Assembly (NCBI GenBank): GCA_964358545.1
Contig: CAYHQN010000001.1
Span: 30,962-94,961 of the forward strand
DNA from: CAINVV01 sp031432175
Lineage (GTDB): Bacteria; Bacteroidota; Bacteroidia; Bacteroidales; Prolixibacteraceae
Length of the DNA stretch: 64,000 nucleotides
Direction of reading: 5' to 3'
The notes under the pieces were generated by a model. The model was not told the origin of the DNA and made no database searches. It saw nothing but the letters and a program-made list of their open reading frames with translations. Within the stretch, counting starts at the first letter, position 1. Each line of letters begins with the position of its first letter. Positions 61,086 to 64,000 of the stretch are shown piece by piece. A program made the position numbers and the translations under genes.

Positions 61086-61257
61086 CTTTAAGTGTGATTA
61101 CGAAAATTGTTGTACGATTTCTTTAAACAGAAGAGGGAATGTAATCTGAACTCTGTCCCTTGATTTCTACTCCAGTGTAAACGACCAACAGCAAAAAACA
61201 CAACAGAATAGCATTGACTAATTATTTTTCTATCCTAAATGGCAGATGATTAAGAAA

Positions 61258-61362
61258 TTACCTTATCCTGTATAATAAGATAAAGCATACTACTATAAAG
61301 CCGATTACTAGGCCAATCCTTAATCCATACCTAAAGCATCTTTTCAGAGGTGGAAGTTTCAT
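61258..61362 (-). CDS. Possible 34-residue single-pass membrane peptide
   Basis: An ATG at 61362 opens a 34-codon frame: MKLPPLKRCFRYG, then a hydrophobic helix (LRIGLVIGFIVVCFILLY) and RIR-stop at 61258. The basic N-terminus followed by one helix is a plausible small membrane protein. Upstream and downstream sequence is AT-rich and otherwise unclaimed. The evidence is only composition and position in the small-peptide region. Confidence 0.35.
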   Translation of the reverse strand: MKLPPLKRCFRYGLRIGLVIGFIVVCFILLYRIR

Positions 61363-61449
61363 TTTTGATCAGTTTAGCGTACCTAAATATTTTCAATAAA
61401 TAATGGCCAGCACTTTACAAACTACGTAGTCACCAATTTTTGATTGCTA

Positions 61450-61617
61450 TTACCAAATTCGGTCTTTTGGGAAAGGACTTTCCCCTTTATAATAGATCAG
61501 AAGGATAATGAATATGATTATTGAAGCGAAAAATGAATTCCAAGTCAAAATGTAATTTGAAAGTTTATCCACCAACGTCTTAAAATATTCAAGAAATCGG
61601 GTTGTCCGTGCATTCAA
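61450..61617 (-). CDS. Possible 55-residue membrane peptide with TTG start
   Basis: Reading leftward from TTG at 61617: NARTTRFLEYFKTLVDKL, then a hydrophobic segment (FFASIIIFIILLIYY) and KGESPFPKDRIW-stop at 61450. An amphipathic start, one membrane helix and a charged tail make a coherent peptide, but there is no ATG and no homology could be tested. It lies between the CPBP protease and the double-glycine peptides on the same strand. Confidence 0.3.
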   Translation of the reverse strand: MNARTTRFLEYFKTLVDKLSNYILTWNSFFASIIIFIILLIYYKGESPFPKDRIW

Positions 61618-61777
61618 AAACAACTGTTTAGGAAATTAACAGAATTAATGTGGTTCCCATGGATGAGAAAAAAAATTGAGCACAGACAAAAAAATTTCAT
61701 ACAATTCCCTATAACCAATCTGTACGATCAATATCTTTCTCAAAACACCCAAATTTCAAATCATCTCAGTGTAAACA

Positions 61778-62047
61778 TTACTGAAACAAATTGAAAATTA
61801 ATTGCTTGAGATAATCCCAATTACTAACAACATATTTATTAAAAAGATGAACTGCAATTACAATTATCAAGACTTTTAAAAATATATTGATCTTGTGAGC
61901 TAATTTCTCTGGAATCTTCATTTTCAAAATCTGCTTCTGGTAAGAAAAGTAATTAATTGTAAAAAAGACTGGCACAATATAGTTCACTCCTATAATTATG
62001 CCAGCACTTTTTTTATACAGGATGATAAAGAAAATAATAATCAGCAA
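61778..62047 (-). CDS. Small membrane protein, immunity-protein candidate
   Basis: An 89-residue protein with three hydrophobic segments (LIIIFFIILYKK, IVPVFFTINYFSY and INIFLKVLIIVIAVHLF) and basic loops, starting at TTG 62047. Its start overlaps the 3' end of the second double-glycine peptide gene by 35 bp, so the two are probably translated together. Small basic membrane proteins directly after a bacteriocin gene are often immunity proteins; that is the inference here. No known family is recognised. Confidence 0.55.
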   Translation of the reverse strand: MLIIIFFIILYKKSAGIIIGVNYIVPVFFTINYFSYQKQILKMKIPEKLAHKINIFLKVLIIVIAVHLFNKYVVSNWDYLKQLIFNLFQ

Positions 62048-62174
62048 ATGCTTCCATAGTTCCTCCAGGAGTCGTAAATGCCCCAGTGATTAGATGTCCC
62101 AGGAGCCAACCTACATCCATTCCAAAACTACCACCAGTTAAATCTATCAATTCTTTTTGATTTAAATCATTCAT
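62013..62174 (-). CDS. Double-glycine leader peptide 2 (53 residues)
   Basis: Starting at ATG 62174, the leader MNDLNQKELIDLTGG is followed by a hydrophobic, glycine-rich 38-residue core beginning SFGMDVGWLLGHLITGAF and ending YFLYHPV, without cysteines. The leader has the hydrophobic spacing and GG end recognised by C39 peptidase-type exporters. The core contains GWLLG, a GxxxG motif typical of two-peptide bacteriocins. The start of the peptide-1 gene is 174 bp upstream; its stop is 21 bp from this start. No C39 exporter lies inside the window. Confidence 0.7.
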   Translation of the reverse strand: MNDLNQKELIDLTGGSFGMDVGWLLGHLITGAFTTPGGTMEAFADYYFLYHPV

Positions 62175-62195
62175 AATAAACTTTTTTATTTATTG

Positions 62196-62348
62196 TTAAT
62201 GAAAGGCACTCATAAAACCTTTTTTAAAACCATCCCAATCATTAATGATGCCACCTACAATAAGTATTCCGAAAGCCATTAATACATCATCAATACCAAC
62301 GACCCCTCCATTGACATCTCTTAAATCCATTTCATTCAACTCTTTCAT
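62196..62348 (-). CDS. Double-glycine leader peptide 1 (50 residues)
   Basis: The ATG at 62348 is chosen over the frame limit 62405 because it places MKELNEMDLRDVNGG, a classical double-glycine leader, at the N-terminus. The 35-residue core starts VVGIDDVLMAFGILIVGG and ends FKKGFMSAFH. It is hydrophobic with a charged tail and no cysteine. The leader aligns with that of peptide 2 (M-x-[DE]-L-N-x3-L-x-D-[LV]-x-GG), so the two genes are related in export route. Function could be antimicrobial or signalling. Confidence 0.75.
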   Translation of the reverse strand: MKELNEMDLRDVNGGVVGIDDVLMAFGILIVGGIINDWDGFKKGFMSAFH

Positions 62349-62691
62349 AATCTTAAAGTATAAAATCTTCCTACTCTTTTTCCGGGCTTTTCGGAATCTG
62401 CCCAAGCGTTGTGCACATCACTCTATATAAAGTTACGGCATTTCACTCTCAAAAAGAAGTAGGGAAGGAATTATTTTAGCCTCCTTGAAAAATAAATGGA
62501 GGCTTACTACAGCGAAGGAACCAAAGAGCAGACTGCTCTAGCGTTTTCCGGTAGGGGGAGAATACCGGAAATTTTGGATTTTGGATTTTCGATTTTGGAG
62601 TACTGTTCCAACTTGTTTTGACTATGATCAAAAAGGAATGATGAATCCTAAACGAAATTAAGATATTGCGTCATTCCAAAATCCAAAATTC
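62349..62691. promoter_or_regulatory. Leader region of the peptide genes and two hairpins
   Basis: On the minus strand TAACTTTA (62428-62435) is one base from the -7 consensus and could drive the peptide genes. AGCCTCC (62478-62484) pairs with GGAGGCT (62498-62504). TTTCCGGTA pairs with TACCGGAAA at about 62543-62570. The right end holds ATTTTGGATTTTGG-type short repeats. No gene is seen. Confidence 0.4.
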
Positions 62692-63093
62692 TTATCCGAC
62701 AACTGTTTTGACAATCTCCTCAATTTCATCAGCGGCCTCAACCATGGTATCCCGGATATTTTCAGGCATTGCCGAGGCGAACATTCTACCATTTAAAGTT
62801 GCCACATAGATTTTACCATCCGCCTTTTCATAAACCGAAATGCGGCAGGGCATCATCACGGAGACGATCCGTTCGTCGCTTTTTTCGAGCATTGCCCCGG
62901 AATAGGCAGGTTTACAAATCTCAACAACCTTAACCGGCCTTACCGACTTGCCGGCTTTGGCCAGGGATTGCTGAAGATCGTGGTTTGCCGGGTTCATCCA
63001 ATCACGGTCGGTAGCAGCCGTGATCAATATCTCAACAGTCTCGTTGAGCCCAAAAAGACTCTCTTTTTCAAAAATTGGTTGGTTTTCCTGCAT
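62692..63093 (-). CDS. DUF302 family protein
   Basis: About 133 residues from the ATG at 63093 (the frame reaches 63117). The DUF302 pattern is clear: VKVVEICKPAYSGAMLEKSDERIVSVMMPCRISVYEKADGKIYVATLN, with the conserved Cys before the PxxS-like segment and MPCRI. Function is not established; related proteins bind or sense small ligands in envelope or redox contexts. It is followed, upstream on the same strand, by the thioredoxin reductase gene. Confidence 0.88.
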   Translation of the reverse strand: MQENQPIFEKESLFGLNETVEILITAATDRDWMNPANHDLQQSLAKAGKSVRPVKVVEICKPAYSGAMLEKSDERIVSVMMPCRISVYEKADGKIYVATLNGRMFASAMPENIRDTMVEAADEIEEIVKTVVG

Positions 63094-63172
63094 GCTATTG
63101 TTTTTTATACGATTCAACTTCTACGATCCATAAAACTTTAAGGTTCGTTTATCATCCCTCTAAGTTAATCCT

Positions 63173-63222
63173 ATTTCCAGTTATTTCCAGTTATTTCTAC
63201 TTATTTCAACTTATTTCTATCT
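63173..63222. repeat. Tandem decamer repeat (TTATTTCNAN)
   Basis: Five adjacent units of about 10 bp (TTATTTCCAG, TTATTTCTAC, TTATTTCAAC and variants) lie directly after the thioredoxin reductase gene. The reverse-complement unit GAAATAAGTA also occurs at 39432-39453. Confidence 0.7.
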
Positions 63223-63233
63223 GTTTCCTAACC

Positions 63234-64000
63234 TCAATCCAACTCTTTGGCAATCGAAATAGCGGCAATCGTTCCATCCGCTACAGCAGTGGTAATCTGA
63301 CGGTATTTCTTGCTGATCACATCCCCTACCGCATAAACATTGGGAATAGAGGTCCGCATCTCATCATCGGTTTTGATGTAGCCCCACTGGTCCAGCTCCA
63401 GCTTATCGGTAAAAAGGCCCAGATTAGGCTTCATGCCAATGAAAATAAAGACCCCGTCTGCTTCGATTGTTTTGAGTTCTTTGGTCGACAAGTCTTCTAC
63501 TTCGACCACCATACGGTCGCCAACTTTTTTAAAGGAGCGGGGTTCGTGCAAAAAGACGGGATGAATTTTTGGGTTGGCCAGCAGTTTATCCTGTGCTGTT
63601 TTGTTGGCGGTAAATGCTGCAAACTGATGGACCATGGTCACTTTGGAAGCAAATTTGGCGATAAAGTCACTCTCCTCAACGGCCGAGTTTCCTCCACCAA
63701 TCACGATCACCTCCTTGTCGACAAAATATTTCGCATCGCAGGTAGCACAATAGGAGATGCCTTTCCCTTTCAGTTCCCTTTCACCCTTGGCGCCTGTAAG
63801 GTTCGGTGTTGTACAGGTCGCGATGATGATTTTTTTGGCATGAATGGTTTCATATTCATCGATGACCACTGTCCGTTTAATCAAATCTACTTTGGTTACG
63901 TCCACGGCTACTTTGAAGACGGTCCCGCACAGTTTGGTCTGTTCGGACATGTTGTGCGACAGCATGTATCCGGCCTGGGGATCAATGAACCCGGGATAAT
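63234..64000 (-). CDS. Thioredoxin reductase-like FAD/NAD(P) oxidoreductase, partial (N-terminus beyond the right edge)
   Basis: The frame is open to the window edge (YPGFIDPQAGY precedes the first internal Met at 63965), so the FAD-binding N-terminus is cut off. The redox pair is in SYCATCDAKYF (CxxC), the NADPH-binding fold is VIVIGGGNSAVEE, and the C-terminal FAD motif is VYAVGDVISKKYRQITTAVADGTIAA. The residue after the CxxCD is alanine where most enzymes have glycine. It probably reduces thioredoxin or a related partner in the cytoplasm. The DUF302 gene follows at 140 bp. Confidence 0.93.
   Translation of the reverse strand, partial: YPGFIDPQAGYMLSHNMSEQTKLCGTVFKVAVDVTKVDLIKRTVVIDEYETIHAKKIIIATCTTPNLTGAKGERELKGKGISYCATCDAKYFVDKEVIVIGGGNSAVEESDFIAKFASKVTMVHQFAAFTANKTAQDKLLANPKIHPVFLHEPRSFKKVGDRMVVEVEDLSTKELKTIEADGVFIFIGMKPNLGLFTDKLELDQWGYIKTDDEMRTSIPNVYAVGDVISKKYRQITTAVADGTIAAISIAKELD

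Noticed and set aside
61681..61700. Minus-strand frame beginning MKFFCLCSIFFLIHG
   Set aside because: Only 28 codons, no leader or tail pattern, and not distinguishable from chance in AT-rich sequence.
63173..63222. Tandem decamers considered as a replication origin iteron set
   Set aside because: No replication gene nearby, and the unit matches dispersed low-complexity sequence also seen at 39432.

Overview
The window reads as chromosome of a member of the Bacteroidota, probably order Bacteroidales or Marinilabiliales (the order is inference). Support: two SusC/SusD pairs, an ECF sigma/FecR pair with DUF4974- and STN-type partners, promoters matching TAnnTTTG, almost no Shine-Dalgarno sequences, and lipoprotein and envelope families typical of this phylum. 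No phage, integrase, insertion sequence, rRNA or CRISPR was seen. There is one tRNA, tRNA-Leu(CAA).

Region 1 (1-27104) is a peptidoglycan salvage locus. On the minus strand lie a BadF-type amino-sugar kinase and murQ, which runs off the left edge. On the plus strand follow a decayed GH9 fragment, a transglutaminase-like lipoprotein, a GH10-like hydrolase with a FN3 domain, a COG4299 (NagX-type) membrane protein, an Amidase_3-type amidase with a golvesin-like insert, a GT2 protein, a DUF4922 protein with HIT/GalT-like motifs, a SpoIID/LytB protein, an AmpG-like permease with a large periplasmic insert, a NagZ-beta-lactamase fusion, an NlpC/P60 lipoprotein, a Tat-signal dipeptide epimerase and a SusC/SusD pair. 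Together they could open glycan and peptide bonds outside the cytoplasm, import the pieces, and feed MurNAc and GlcNAc through kinase and etherase into amino-sugar metabolism.

Region 2 (27105-37634) has a decayed copy of the nagZ-fusion 3' end, a second SusC/SusD pair, a metallophosphoesterase with a PQQ-type propeller, a HAD phosphatase, a creatininase-like protein whose natural start codon seems to be ATA, a hemolysin III protein and a truncated NTF2-like gene. Region 3 (37631-42723) has a FadR-type regulator, a small lipoprotein, tRNA-Leu, and a sigma/anti-sigma/STN-protein operon.

Region 4 (42781-54015, minus strand) holds a class A penicillin-binding protein, the histidine degradation genes hutH-hutU-hutI-ftcD, a deoxynucleoside kinase overlapping hutH, and a GH3-type adenylating enzyme. 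Region 5 (54227-60225) holds cvpA, a C26-type amidohydrolase, tyrS, a thioesterase, a DUF1080 protein and an EEP hydrolase. Region 6 (60387-62348, minus strand, AT-rich) is the least ordinary stretch: a CPBP protease, small membrane proteins and two adjacent short genes with double-glycine leaders, a possible two-peptide bacteriocin or signal locus. Region 7 is a DUF302 protein and a thioredoxin reductase cut by the right edge.

The gaps are unusually rich in dispersed repeats: REP-like elements with CCCGGGG and CCGTCCG/CGGACGG hairpins, four ACACAGAG inverted repeats, GAGTTAT and GGATAAAG arrays, and two long perfect palindromes between convergent genes. One palindrome gives both flanking proteins the same last six residues.
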